64,000 bases of DNA from positions 121,217 to 185,216 of the forward strand of contig NZ_JAGGJZ010000005.1 in assembly GCF_017873235.1 (NCBI RefSeq). Reading direction: 5' to 3'. The notes beneath the pieces are model-generated. The model was not told where the DNA came from. It made no database searches and saw nothing but the letters and a program-made list of their open reading frames with translations. This document shows positions 57,455 through 64,000 of the stretch, one piece after another. A program made the translations under genes and the position numbers. The stretch comes from Clostridium moniliforme. GTDB taxonomy: Bacteria; Bacillota; Clostridia; Clostridiales; Clostridiaceae. Positions within the stretch are counted from its first letter, which is position 1. Each line of letters starts with the position of its first letter.

Positions 57455-57457
57455 TAG

Positions 57458-57490
57458 AAATAACACCTAAATTTTAGGTGTTATTTTTTT
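57458..57490 (+). terminator. Intrinsic terminator after prsA
   Basis: A perfect 13-bp stem (57458-57470 with 57474-57486), short loop, then T residues. Confidence 0.9.
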
Positions 57491-57507
57491 AAATAATGGA
57501 TATATGT

Positions 57508-57536
57508 GCATAAAATTTCTATCTAGTCAAATAATA
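57508..57536 (+). promoter_or_regulatory. Candidate sigma-G promoter of spoVT
   Basis: GCATA (57508-57512), 17 bases, then AATAATA (57530-57536) resembles the forespore sigma-G consensus. spoVT depends on sigma-G in Bacillus. In such AT-rich DNA chance matches are common. Confidence 0.35.
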
Positions 57537-57584
57537 ATAATGTTACTAAATTTAACAGTATTTTATAAGGAGGTTAACTATAAA

Positions 57585-58136
57585 ATGAAAGCTACAGGTA
57601 TAGTTAGACGTATTGATGACTTAGGTAGAGTTGTTATACCAAAAGAAATAAGAAGAACTTTAAGAATTAGAGAAGGAGATCCACTTGAAATATTTACAGA
57701 TAGAGAAGGTGGAGTAATACTTAAAAAATATTCTCCAATAGGAGAACTTACAGATTTTTCAAAGGAATATGCTGAAAGTTTACAACAAACAATAGGACAT
57801 ATAATTTTAATAAGCGATAAAGATGCATTTATATCAGCTAGTGGGGTACCTAAGAAAGATTACATAGATAGAAAAATCAGTAATGAATTAGAAGATATTA
57901 TGGAAGGTAGAAAGCCTGTATTACTTGGGGAAGGTTCTAAAAAATTAATTCCATTACATAGTGATGAAGAAATAGGAAACATGACATCACAAGTAATAGC
58001 ACCTATAATAGCTGAAGGTGATGCAATTGGAGCTGTAATAATATTATCTAAGCAATCAGGAGAAAAACTAGGTGAGTTAGAATTAAAATTAGCTGAAACA
58101 GCAGCATCATTTTTAGGAAAACAAATGGAACAATAA
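57585..58136 (+). CDS. spoVT: Stage V sporulation protein T, AbrB-like regulator
   Basis: A 183-residue forespore regulator. The N-terminal AbrB swapped-hairpin (residues 1-50; MKATGIVRRIDDLGRVVIPK) binds DNA. The C-terminal GAF-like domain (about 60-180; ISASGVPKKDYIDRKISNEL) is typical of SpoVT. It modulates sigma-G genes in spore formers. I chose the ATG at 57585 after AAGGAGG; an upstream open frame has no site. It lies in the conserved mfd-spoVT-spoVB-mazG order. Confidence 0.96.
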   Translation: MKATGIVRRIDDLGRVVIPKEIRRTLRIREGDPLEIFTDREGGVILKKYSPIGELTDFSKEYAESLQQTIGHIILISDKDAFISASGVPKKDYIDRKISNELEDIMEGRKPVLLGEGSKKLIPLHSDEEIGNMTSQVIAPIIAEGDAIGAVIILSKQSGEKLGELELKLAETAASFLGKQMEQ

Positions 58137-58178
58137 AAAATCTCTTCTAAATTAATTAAAAGAATAAATAAAAGTAAT

Positions 58179-58234
58179 AATACCTCTAAACTTAAAATAA
58201 TAATTATTAATAAAAGAATCAGTTTGGAGGTATT
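58179..58234 (+). promoter_or_regulatory. Hairpin burying the spoVB ribosome binding site
   Basis: A 13-bp stem (58179-58191 with 58222-58234; one G-U wobble in RNA) with a 30-base loop contains the spoVB GGAGG in its 3' arm, two bases before the ATG. It could limit translation from read-through transcripts of spoVT, or act as a weak terminator. Seen directly; role inferred. Confidence 0.5.
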
Positions 58235-58236
58235 TT

Positions 58237-59772
58237 ATGAAAAAACAATCCTTAATAAAAGGAAGCATAGTATTAGGGATGGCTGGAATATTAGCAAGAT
58301 TTCTTGGCTTATTTTTTAGATGGCCTATTATCATGCTAATAGGAGATGAAGGAATGGGACTTTATCAAATGTCATATCCATTATATATGTTTTTTGTAGC
58401 TATGGCATCAGGAGTTCCAGTTGCTATGTCGAAGATAATATCAGAAAATAATGCAATAGGGGATATAGAAAGAAGTTTTAAAGTTGTAAAATCTTCAACT
58501 TACATGATGTTAATTTTAGGAGCAGGAACATCATTTTTTTTATTTTTCTTTGCAAAGCCTATAATAAGTTTTTTGAAGTGGGATATTAAATCATACTATT
58601 CTTTAATAGGAATATCTTTTGCACCTATCATAATTTCTATTATGACTATATTTAGAGGGTTTTTCCAAGGACTTCAAAATATGACACCATCTGCAGTTTC
58701 TCAAATATTAGAACAGATAGGTAGAGTTGTATTTGGTGTTGGACTAGCAGTACTGTTTCTTCCAAGAGGGATAGAATTTGCAGCAGGAGGAGCTGCATTT
58801 GGAGCGGCAGCTGGTGGAATTTTAGGAGGGGGATATCTTTATATTAAATACTTAATTACTAAAAGAGATTATGGAATTAAAAAAATAAAAAGTGACTCAA
58901 GAATAATGAATAAAATTCTTAAAATTGCAATTCCAATATCGCTAGGAGCGACAGTTGGAACAATAATGAGTCTTATTGATTCAATATTTATTCCACAAAA
59001 GCTGTTAGAGGCTGGCTTTACAAGTGAAGAAGTAATAGTTTTATATGCTCAACTTACTGGAAAAGCATCAGTTATTGTGAATATACCAATGACTCTTTCA
59101 ATGGCTCTTTCAATGTCATTAATTCCAATAATAGCAGAAGAATTTATATTAAAGAGAAAAAGGAATGTAGAAAATAAAACTAATCTCTCAATTAGAATAT
59201 CTACAGTAATTGCAATACCTTGTATGTTTGGGATGTTTTTTATGGCAGAACCAATAATGAAATTTATATTTCCAGGTAGATATGATGGGTTTGAAATACT
59301 TAAATATTTATCTTTAACTGTACCTTTTGTTATATTAACCCAAACAACAACAGCTATATTGCAAGGTATAGGAAAATATACATTACCAGTTTTAAATTTA
59401 TTTATTGGATGTGGAGTAAAACTTATATTAACACTTATATTAGTTCCTATTCCTAAATTTAATATTTATGGAGCTGTTATAGCTAGTATATTGGCTTATA
59501 TTTCAACAACAATATTAAACTTAATAGTATTAAAGATAAGTTTGAAAGCTAAAATAGGAATTAGAAATAATATAATCAAACCTTTAATATCATCAACAAT
59601 TATGATTATTATAGTTTTATTTAGTTATAGAATTATTTTGAATTATACAATGAGTAATGGCTTATCTTGTTTATTATCAATAATTTTAGGTGCTATAATA
59701 TATATAACTTCAATTATTTACATGAATGTTTTTGATATTAAAGATGTGAGAAGTAGATTAGCTAAAAAATAA
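58237..59772 (+). CDS. spoVB: SpoVB-like lipid flippase (MOP superfamily)
   Basis: A 511-residue membrane protein with about fourteen hydrophobic segments. It belongs to the polysaccharide/MurJ-type flippase family; SIVLGMAGILARFLGLFFRWP and GLYQMSYPLYMFF are family openers, and TPSAVSQILEQIGRV is the TM4-5 link. It is the Bacillus YabM/SpoVB orthologue by order. SpoVB proteins are thought to move lipid-linked peptidoglycan precursors for spore cortex. The SD GGAGGT lies in the hairpin noted. It is 23 bases from mazG. Confidence 0.93.
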   Translation: MKKQSLIKGSIVLGMAGILARFLGLFFRWPIIMLIGDEGMGLYQMSYPLYMFFVAMASGVPVAMSKIISENNAIGDIERSFKVVKSSTYMMLILGAGTSFFLFFFAKPIISFLKWDIKSYYSLIGISFAPIIISIMTIFRGFFQGLQNMTPSAVSQILEQIGRVVFGVGLAVLFLPRGIEFAAGGAAFGAAAGGILGGGYLYIKYLITKRDYGIKKIKSDSRIMNKILKIAIPISLGATVGTIMSLIDSIFIPQKLLEAGFTSEEVIVLYAQLTGKASVIVNIPMTLSMALSMSLIPIIAEEFILKRKRNVENKTNLSIRISTVIAIPCMFGMFFMAEPIMKFIFPGRYDGFEILKYLSLTVPFVILTQTTTAILQGIGKYTLPVLNLFIGCGVKLILTLILVPIPKFNIYGAVIASILAYISTTILNLIVLKISLKAKIGIRNNIIKPLISSTIMIIIVLFSYRIILNYTMSNGLSCLLSIILGAIIYITSIIYMNVFDIKDVRSRLAKK

Positions 59773-59795
59773 ATATACAAAAGGAGAAATAACTG

Positions 59796-61250
59796 ATGAT
59801 TAAGATTATTGGTCTAGGGCCAGGAACAATTGAGGCACTTACGATAGGTGCATTAAAGTTATTAGAAGGAAGTAAAAATATTTACATTAAAACACAAACT
59901 CATCCAATAGTTAAATTTATAAAAGAAAAAAATATAAAATTTAAGACATATGACCATTTTTATAATGCTGAAAATAGTTTTAATGAGGTTTATAAAGAGA
60001 TTGCTAAAGATTTAATAAAATCTTATAAGGAAACAGGAGAAGTTGTATATGCAGTTCCTGGAAATCCATTAGTTGCTGAAAAATCAGTTTTAGAACTTAT
60101 TAATCTTTGTGTAAAAGAAAAAATAGAATATGAAATTTTGCCATCAGTTAGTTCAATAGATGTTTTAATATCTAAGCTTAATATAGATTCAAGTGAAAAA
60201 TTAAAAGTTATTGATGCTTTTGATATTAAAAATCAAATTTTTGATAAAAGAATGAATATTATAATAACTCAAATTTATAATAAGTTTATTGCATCAAAGG
60301 TTAAACTTAAACTTCTAGAATATTATGATAGTGAAACAAAAATAATTTATGTTAAATCTTCTGGTATTAAGGATGTGGAAATTATTAAGGAGATATCTTT
60401 ATGTGATCTTGATGATCAGAAAGATATAGATTGTTTAACAAATATCTATATACCTAAAGGTTTAGAAAGTAAGAAAGATATAAATGATTTGATTGAATTG
60501 GTGGATTTATTAAGAAGTGATAAAGGTTGCCCTTGGGATAGAGAACAAACTCATGAAAGTATAAAAAATGAGTTAGTAGAAGAAAGCTATGAAGTTAAAG
60601 ATGCTATTGAAAATTGTGATGAGGATGCTTTAATAGAAGAACTAGGAGATGTTTTATTACATGTTATATTTCATTCATCAATAGGTAAAGAAAATGGAGA
60701 GTTTGAATTTAATGATGTTGTTGAAGGAATATATAATAAAATGGTAGGTAGGCATCCACATATATTTAATTCTACTAAACTATCTAGTTCACAAGAAGTT
60801 TTAAAAAGTTGGGATGAATTAAAGAAAGAAGAAAAAGGATTTAACACTATTACAGATGAATTAAATGGAGTAGCAAGAGCACTTCCAGCATTAATAAGAG
60901 CTCATAAGGTTCAGAATAAAGCAAGGAAAGTTGGGTTTGATTGGGATAATGTTAAAGATGCTTCAAGTAAGGTGTTAGAAGAATTAGAAGAAGTTTTAGA
61001 GGTATATAATAGTGAAAATAAGGAAAGAATAATAGGAGAGGTTGGAGACCTTTTATTTGCATGTGTTAATGTATCAAGGTTTTTAGATGTTGATGAAGAG
61101 GAAGCGTTAAATAAAACAACTGATAAGTTTATAAGAAGATTTAGTTATATAGAAGAACAAGCAATTAAAAATGGGAAAGATTTAAAAAGTATGACATTGG
61201 AAGAGATGGATAAATTTTGGGATGAAGCCAAGAAGCAAGAAAATAATTAG
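59796..61250 (+). CDS. mazG: YabN-type MazG pyrophosphohydrolase with methylase domain
   Basis: A 484-residue fusion. Residues 1-215 are a tetrapyrrole methylase-like (SAM-dependent) domain (IIGLGPGTIEALTIGALKLL; VVYAVPGNPLVAEKSV). Residues about 225-484 are a double MazG domain (RSDKGCPWDREQTHES, EELGDVLLHVIFHS, and the second VGDLLFACVNVSRFL). MazG hydrolyses non-canonical or excess nucleoside triphosphates to monophosphates. The role of the methylase part is unknown. AAAGGAG precedes the ATG. Same order as Bacillus yabN. Confidence 0.95.
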   Translation: MIKIIGLGPGTIEALTIGALKLLEGSKNIYIKTQTHPIVKFIKEKNIKFKTYDHFYNAENSFNEVYKEIAKDLIKSYKETGEVVYAVPGNPLVAEKSVLELINLCVKEKIEYEILPSVSSIDVLISKLNIDSSEKLKVIDAFDIKNQIFDKRMNIIITQIYNKFIASKVKLKLLEYYDSETKIIYVKSSGIKDVEIIKEISLCDLDDQKDIDCLTNIYIPKGLESKKDINDLIELVDLLRSDKGCPWDREQTHESIKNELVEESYEVKDAIENCDEDALIEELGDVLLHVIFHSSIGKENGEFEFNDVVEGIYNKMVGRHPHIFNSTKLSSSQEVLKSWDELKKEEKGFNTITDELNGVARALPALIRAHKVQNKARKVGFDWDNVKDASSKVLEELEEVLEVYNSENKERIIGEVGDLLFACVNVSRFLDVDEEEALNKTTDKFIRRFSYIEEQAIKNGKDLKSMTLEEMDKFWDEAKKQENN

Positions 61251-61476
61251 TTTTAGAAGGAATTTAGAAACTTTTAGAGAATATATTTAATATTAAATCT
61301 ATGCTTATAAATTATTACATTATATTTACCTTCTTTACAGTAAATATATGAATATTTCTGTATTCAGTATAGACGGAAGCTTAAAGTAATAATATAATAA
61401 GATAATGTAAGTGTAGTACATAAAGATTAGCTAGTACTATAATTTATATAACTAGTTATTTAAGGAGGATGTAATT
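61251..61476. promoter_or_regulatory. Region upstream of hup
   Basis: About 225 AT-rich bases without a gene. A TATAAT-like element at 61437-61442 is a possible -10 for hup, with no clear -35. No RNA structure recognised. Confidence 0.3.
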
Positions 61477-61752
61477 GTGAATAAAGCAGAATTAATTACT
61501 AGTATGGCTGAAAAGTCAAAATTAACTAAAAAAGATGCAGAAGTAGCTTTAAAAGCATTTATAGAAAGTGTTGAAGAAGCTTTAGAAAACGGTGAAAGAG
61601 TTCAATTAGTAGGATTCGGAACTTTTGAAACTAGAGAAAGAGCTGCTAGAGAAGGAAGAAATCCAAGAACTAAAGAAACTATAAAAATTCCAGCATCAAC
61701 TGTTCCAGTATTCAAAGCTGGTAAAGAATTTAAAGAAAAAGTTAATAAATAG
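61477..61752 (+). CDS. hup: HU-type nucleoid protein
   Basis: A 91-residue histone-like DNA-bending protein. MNKAELITSMAEKSKLTKKD starts the helical dimer part; the arm signature GFGTFETRERAAREGRNPRT spans about 46-65. Length is standard. The start is GTG at 61477 with AAGGAGG upstream. In Bacillus the gene is elsewhere, but many clostridia have hup between mazG and yabO. It is monocistronic with a strong terminator. Confidence 0.97.
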   Translation: MNKAELITSMAEKSKLTKKDAEVALKAFIESVEEALENGERVQLVGFGTFETRERAAREGRNPRTKETIKIPASTVPVFKAGKEFKEKVNK

Positions 61753-61758
61753 TTTTTT

Positions 61759-61789
61759 GAACCCGAGGGAGATGCTCGGGTTCTTTTAT
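61759..61789 (+). terminator. Intrinsic terminator after hup
   Basis: A GC-rich 9-bp stem (61759-61767 with 61775-61783) followed by T residues. Confidence 0.92.
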
Positions 61790-61833
61790 AAACACAAATT
61801 TCTAAAATTTATTAAAAAAGAAGGTGACCTTGT

Positions 61834-62091
61834 ATGAGATTAGATAAATATTTAAAAGTGTCAAGACTTATAAAAAGAAGAACTGTTGCAAAGGAAGCTT
61901 GTGAAAGTGAAAGAGTTTCTATAAATGGCAAGGTTGCAAAATCAGGAACTCAAATAAAAGAAGGCGACATAATAGAAATAGTATTTGCAAATAAGATTTT
62001 ACGTGCAGAGGTACTTAACATAGCTGAACATGTGAGAAAAGAAGATGCAAAAGATATGTATAAATTATTGGAGGGACAAGAAATAGATTAG
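61834..62091 (+). CDS. rqcP: S4-domain RNA-binding protein RqcP/YabO
   Basis: An 85-residue S4-domain protein (MRLDKYLKVSRLIKRRTVAK; RVSINGKVAKSGTQIKEGD). YabO/RqcP works with RqcH in C-terminal alanine tailing on stalled 50S subunits, a ribosome quality control pathway; rqcH is not in this window. Related to Hsp15. AAGGTGA precedes the ATG. It opens the yabO-P-Q-divIC-yabR block. Confidence 0.95.
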   Translation: MRLDKYLKVSRLIKRRTVAKEACESERVSINGKVAKSGTQIKEGDIIEIVFANKILRAEVLNIAEHVRKEDAKDMYKLLEGQEID

Positions 62092-62126
62092 TTTTATAAT
62101 AATCTCTAAAGATACTAATTATAAGA

Positions 62127-62153
62127 ATATAGGAATAAATAATTACATATATT
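62127..62153 (+). promoter_or_regulatory. Candidate sigma-E promoter of yabP-yabQ
   Basis: ATA (62127-62129), 16 bases, then CATATATT (62146-62153) resembles the mother-cell sigma-E consensus. yabP-yabQ are sigma-E dependent in Bacillus. Tentative in AT-rich DNA. Confidence 0.4.
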
Positions 62154-62188
62154 TCTTAATAAGAGTAATGTCTAAAGGAGATTATATT

Positions 62189-62485
62189 ATGGAAAGGAAA
62201 TCTGATAGTATACAATTAACTAAAAAAAGTTCTATTCAATTAGAAAATAGAAGAAAACTTTCATTAACAGGTGTTGATGAAGTTATGAGTTTTGACGAAG
62301 AAAAAATAGTTTTAAATACTATACTTGGAAAGTTAAAAATTAATGGGCAAGGTCTCAAAATGAATAAGCTTGATGTAAAAAATGGAGAGGTTATAATAGA
62401 AGGATATATTGCAAGCATGATATATTATGGCAAAGTGAAATCAAAACATAAGAAATTGAATTTAAAGAAGTTTATAGGCAGGTAA
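62189..62485 (+). CDS. yabP: Sporulation protein YabP
   Basis: A 98-residue YabP/YqfC-family protein (LENRRKLSLTGVDEVMSFDE; LNTILGKLKINGQGLKMNKL) needed for spore formation in Bacillus and thought to support the spore coat/cortex in the mother cell. The start is ATG 62189 after AAAGGAG; an upstream in-frame ATG precedes that site. It lies four bases before yabQ. Confidence 0.93.
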   Translation: MERKSDSIQLTKKSSIQLENRRKLSLTGVDEVMSFDEEKIVLNTILGKLKINGQGLKMNKLDVKNGEVIIEGYIASMIYYGKVKSKHKKLNLKKFIGR

Positions 62486-62489
62486 AGTT

Positions 62490-62876
62490 ATGCCGTTAGA
62501 GTTAGAAGTTCAATTTAATATTGTATTTTATGCTTTAATTTCAGGTCTTATATTGGGTATTTTTTTCGATATATATAGAATTATTAGAGGGAAAAAAGAG
62601 CATAAAATAATAAGAATGATACAAGATATTTTATTTTGGATTTTAAGTGCTTTTATTATATTCACATTTTTACTTTATAAAAATTATGCTTTTTTAGGAG
62701 CTTATGTTTATTTATGTATGGGTATAGGGCTATTTATATATTTAAAACTTTTTAGCAAATTAGTTTATAAGATAGAAAAAGTAGTTTTCAATGGAATAAA
62801 AACATTATTAAGAAGAGGCTATAAAAATTTAAGTTATCCTTTTAGAATTATGTTAGCAAAATTTAATAACAAATAA
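62490..62876 (+). CDS. yabQ: Spore cortex biosynthesis protein YabQ
   Basis: A 128-residue membrane protein with three or more hydrophobic segments (FYALISGLILGIFFDIYRII; DILFWILSAFIIFTFLLY; YVYLCMGIGLFIYLKL). This is the YabQ pattern, required for cortex formation in Bacillus and located in the forespore outer membrane. Coupled to yabP. It is shorter than Bacillus YabQ, as in other clostridia. Confidence 0.92.
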   Translation: MPLELEVQFNIVFYALISGLILGIFFDIYRIIRGKKEHKIIRMIQDILFWILSAFIIFTFLLYKNYAFLGAYVYLCMGIGLFIYLKLFSKLVYKIEKVVFNGIKTLLRRGYKNLSYPFRIMLAKFNNK

Positions 62877-62959
62877 TAAATATAATGAAAAATAACTTGA
62901 ATTAAAAGTTAAGAGTGTTTAAAATATATTTATAGAATCTAAAATATGAGGTACTATGG

Positions 62960-63250
62960 ATGATAAAGAAATTAAAAGGAAAAAATTTAATAATCTTAGT
63001 ACTATGCCTTGTTTTCTTATTTAGTTTTATTAGACAAGAGCGAGCTATTATTAACATAAAAAAACAAATAGATGAAAAGCATATAGAATTAGAAAAAATT
63101 AAACAAAAAAACAAGCAACTTGAAGAAGAAGTCAAAAGTGCTAATTCTGATGAGTATATTGAGACTTTAGCTAGAGAAAGGCTTAAAATGGTTAAGCCAG
63201 GAGAAAAAATTATAAATGATAAAAATGTTGACTCAAAGTCTGAAAAGTAG
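62960..63250 (+). CDS. divIC: Septum formation initiator, DivIC/FtsB family
   Basis: A 96-residue bitopic protein: short cytosolic tail, membrane segment (about 8-24; LIILVLCLVFLFSFI), then an extracytoplasmic coiled coil (about 30-65) and the conserved YIETLARERLKMVKPGE end. It is part of the divisome (with DivIB and FtsL). No strong ribosome binding site but GAGGTAC precedes. Position between yabQ and yabR matches Bacillus. Confidence 0.93.
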   Translation: MIKKLKGKNLIILVLCLVFLFSFIRQERAIINIKKQIDEKHIELEKIKQKNKQLEEEVKSANSDEYIETLARERLKMVKPGEKIINDKNVDSKSEK

Positions 63251-63307
63251 GTTATTATTAATGATAACATATATATTTTATTTAAATTAAGGAGGAATCT
63301 TTTAAAC

Positions 63308-63715
63308 ATGACCTTAGAGGCAGGAAACATATTAGAGGGTAAAGTGGTAAACATCACTAATTTTGGAGCTTTCGTTGAATTAGAAGGCGGGAAGACAGGT
63401 CTAGTTCATATATCAGAAGTAGCAGATTCTTTTGTAAAGGACATAAGACAACATTTAAAAGAAGAAGATAAAGTAAAGGTAAAGGTTATATCAATTGATG
63501 ATAACGGAAAAATTAGTTTATCAATAAAACAAGCAGAAACTAAGCCAAAGAAATCATCTAGACCAGCTGAATTTGATTGGACTAGCGAAAAGAAAAAAGC
63601 TACAGGGAATTTTGAAGATAAAATTTCTAAGTTCTTAAAAGATAGTGAAGAAAGAATGCAAGATGTTAAAAGACATCAAGATTTTAAAAGTAAAAATAGT
63701 AAAAAGTCATTCTAA
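63308..63715 (+). CDS. yabR: S1 RNA-binding domain protein YabR
   Basis: A 135-residue protein with one S1 domain (residues 5-75; AGNILEGKVVNITNFGAFVE and GKISLSIKQAE) and a basic, Lys/Ser-rich C-terminal tail. It resembles Bacillus YabR/YugI general stress-type S1 proteins, presumed RNA binding; target unknown. AAGGAGG precedes the ATG. Ends before a terminator. Confidence 0.93.
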   Translation: MTLEAGNILEGKVVNITNFGAFVELEGGKTGLVHISEVADSFVKDIRQHLKEEDKVKVKVISIDDNGKISLSIKQAETKPKKSSRPAEFDWTSEKKKATGNFEDKISKFLKDSEERMQDVKRHQDFKSKNSKKSF

Positions 63716-63758
63716 AACATAAGACATCATATAAATTTAATATATAAATCTATATAAT

Positions 63759-63796
63759 AAAAAGCCTTTAGACGTTTAAGCTAGTGGCTTTTTATT
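63759..63796 (+). terminator. Intrinsic terminator after yabR
   Basis: AAAAAGCC (63759-63766) pairs with GGCTTTTT (63786-63793), with partial inner pairing. Confidence 0.8.
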
Positions 63797-63848
63797 GTTT
63801 TTAAAAACTATACATAATATTAAAACAAATAAAAAATTAAAAAAAATG

Positions 63849-63877
63849 TTGACAGTATTATAAGTATACTATATAAT
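63849..63877 (+). promoter_or_regulatory. Consensus sigma-A promoter of the tRNA gene
   Basis: TTGACA (63849-63854), exactly 17 bases, TATAAT (63872-63877): a full consensus promoter 36 bases before the tRNA. Confidence 0.9.
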
Positions 63878-63912
63878 AACTATTGTCGTCAGAAATGATA
63901 GAAAAAACTCAT

Positions 63913-64000
63913 GCCGAAGTGGCGGAACTGGCAGACGCACAGGACTTAAAATCCTGCGGTGGTTAAACACCGTACCGGTTCGATTCCGGTCTTCGGCACC
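63913..64000 (+). tRNA. tRNA-Leu, anticodon TAA
   Basis: The acceptor arms GCCGAAG (63913-63919) and CTTCGGC (63991-63997) pair. The anticodon stem-loop is CAGGA-CTTAAAA-TCCTG with anticodon TAA, and a long variable arm and GGTTCGATTCC T-loop follow, as in class II leucine tRNA. The window stops within the CCA end. It reads the abundant UUA codon in this AT-rich genome. Confidence 0.96.

Noticed and set aside
57504..57584. N-terminal extension of spoVT
   Set aside because: The extra 27 residues have no ribosome binding site and are absent from the family; AAGGAGG precedes the ATG at 57585.

Overview
The window is an extremely AT-rich, low-GC Gram-positive chromosome segment with strong Shine-Dalgarno sites, T-box and lysine riboswitch leaders, anaerobic ribonucleotide reductase, clostridial-type ferredoxin and many endospore genes (spoVG, spoVT, spoVB, yabP, yabQ). 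This points to an anaerobic spore-former of Clostridium sensu stricto, probably Clostridium perfringens or a close relative; the species is an inference from codon use, gene content and order. No prophage, insertion sequence, CRISPR array, toxin or secretion cluster was seen. The window is ordinary core chromosome apart from a few odd genes.

Layout. 1-7.3 kb: partial gene, ACT-domain protein, two M24 proline peptidases, a lysine-riboswitch-controlled NhaC-type transporter, Hsp20 and a FUSC-like membrane protein. 7.4-15.9 kb: T-box/metG, a degenerate second MetRS-like gene, a Crp/Fnr regulator, then tatD-yabE-rnmV-ksgA, in the order of the Bacillus origin-proximal region. 16-23 kb: an Asp/Lys/His-rich protein of unknown role, a divergent Lgt overlapping a lipoprotein gene, Mrp ATPase plus ferredoxin, and a leftward block of a tiny protein, padR, degV and yerB. 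23-30 kb: nrdD-nrdG, a leucyl aminopeptidase, and a glycerate permease/kinase pair. 30-45 kb: AraC regulator, APC permease and beta-galactosidase; T-box/asnS; cytochrome b5-like protein; phosphoesterase; third M24 peptidase; pnp-nupC nucleoside salvage; YdcF-like protein; murC. 44.8-64 kb: purR-spoVG-glmU-prs, a two-component system with an HtrA-like protein that has lost its catalytic residues, then pth-mfd-prsA-spoVT-spoVB-mazG-hup-yabO-yabP-yabQ-divIC-yabR and a tRNA-Leu. This block again follows the Bacillus order.

How the genes work together. One theme is translation and amino-acid economy: MetRS and AsnRS leaders sense uncharged tRNA, the lysine riboswitch gates an importer, and four peptidases (three M24, one M17) recycle peptides. 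A second is cell envelope and sporulation: MurC, GlmU, Lgt, YabE, SpoVB, YabP/Q and DivIC, with sporulation sigma-factor promoters proposed before spoVG (sigma-H, good match), yabP (sigma-E, tentative) and spoVT (sigma-G, tentative). A third is nucleotide supply: PurR, Prs, PNP/NupC and NrdDG, with a strong NrdR-box match.

The most unusual items are the catalytically dead HtrA-like protein behind the two-component system, the MetRS paralogue without zinc knuckle or intact KMSKS loop, the unassigned structured leader before yabE, the divergent Lgt/lipoprotein pair, paired repeats over the degV-padR promoter, and a hairpin that would bury the spoVB ribosome binding site. I did not find a clearly new multi-gene system.
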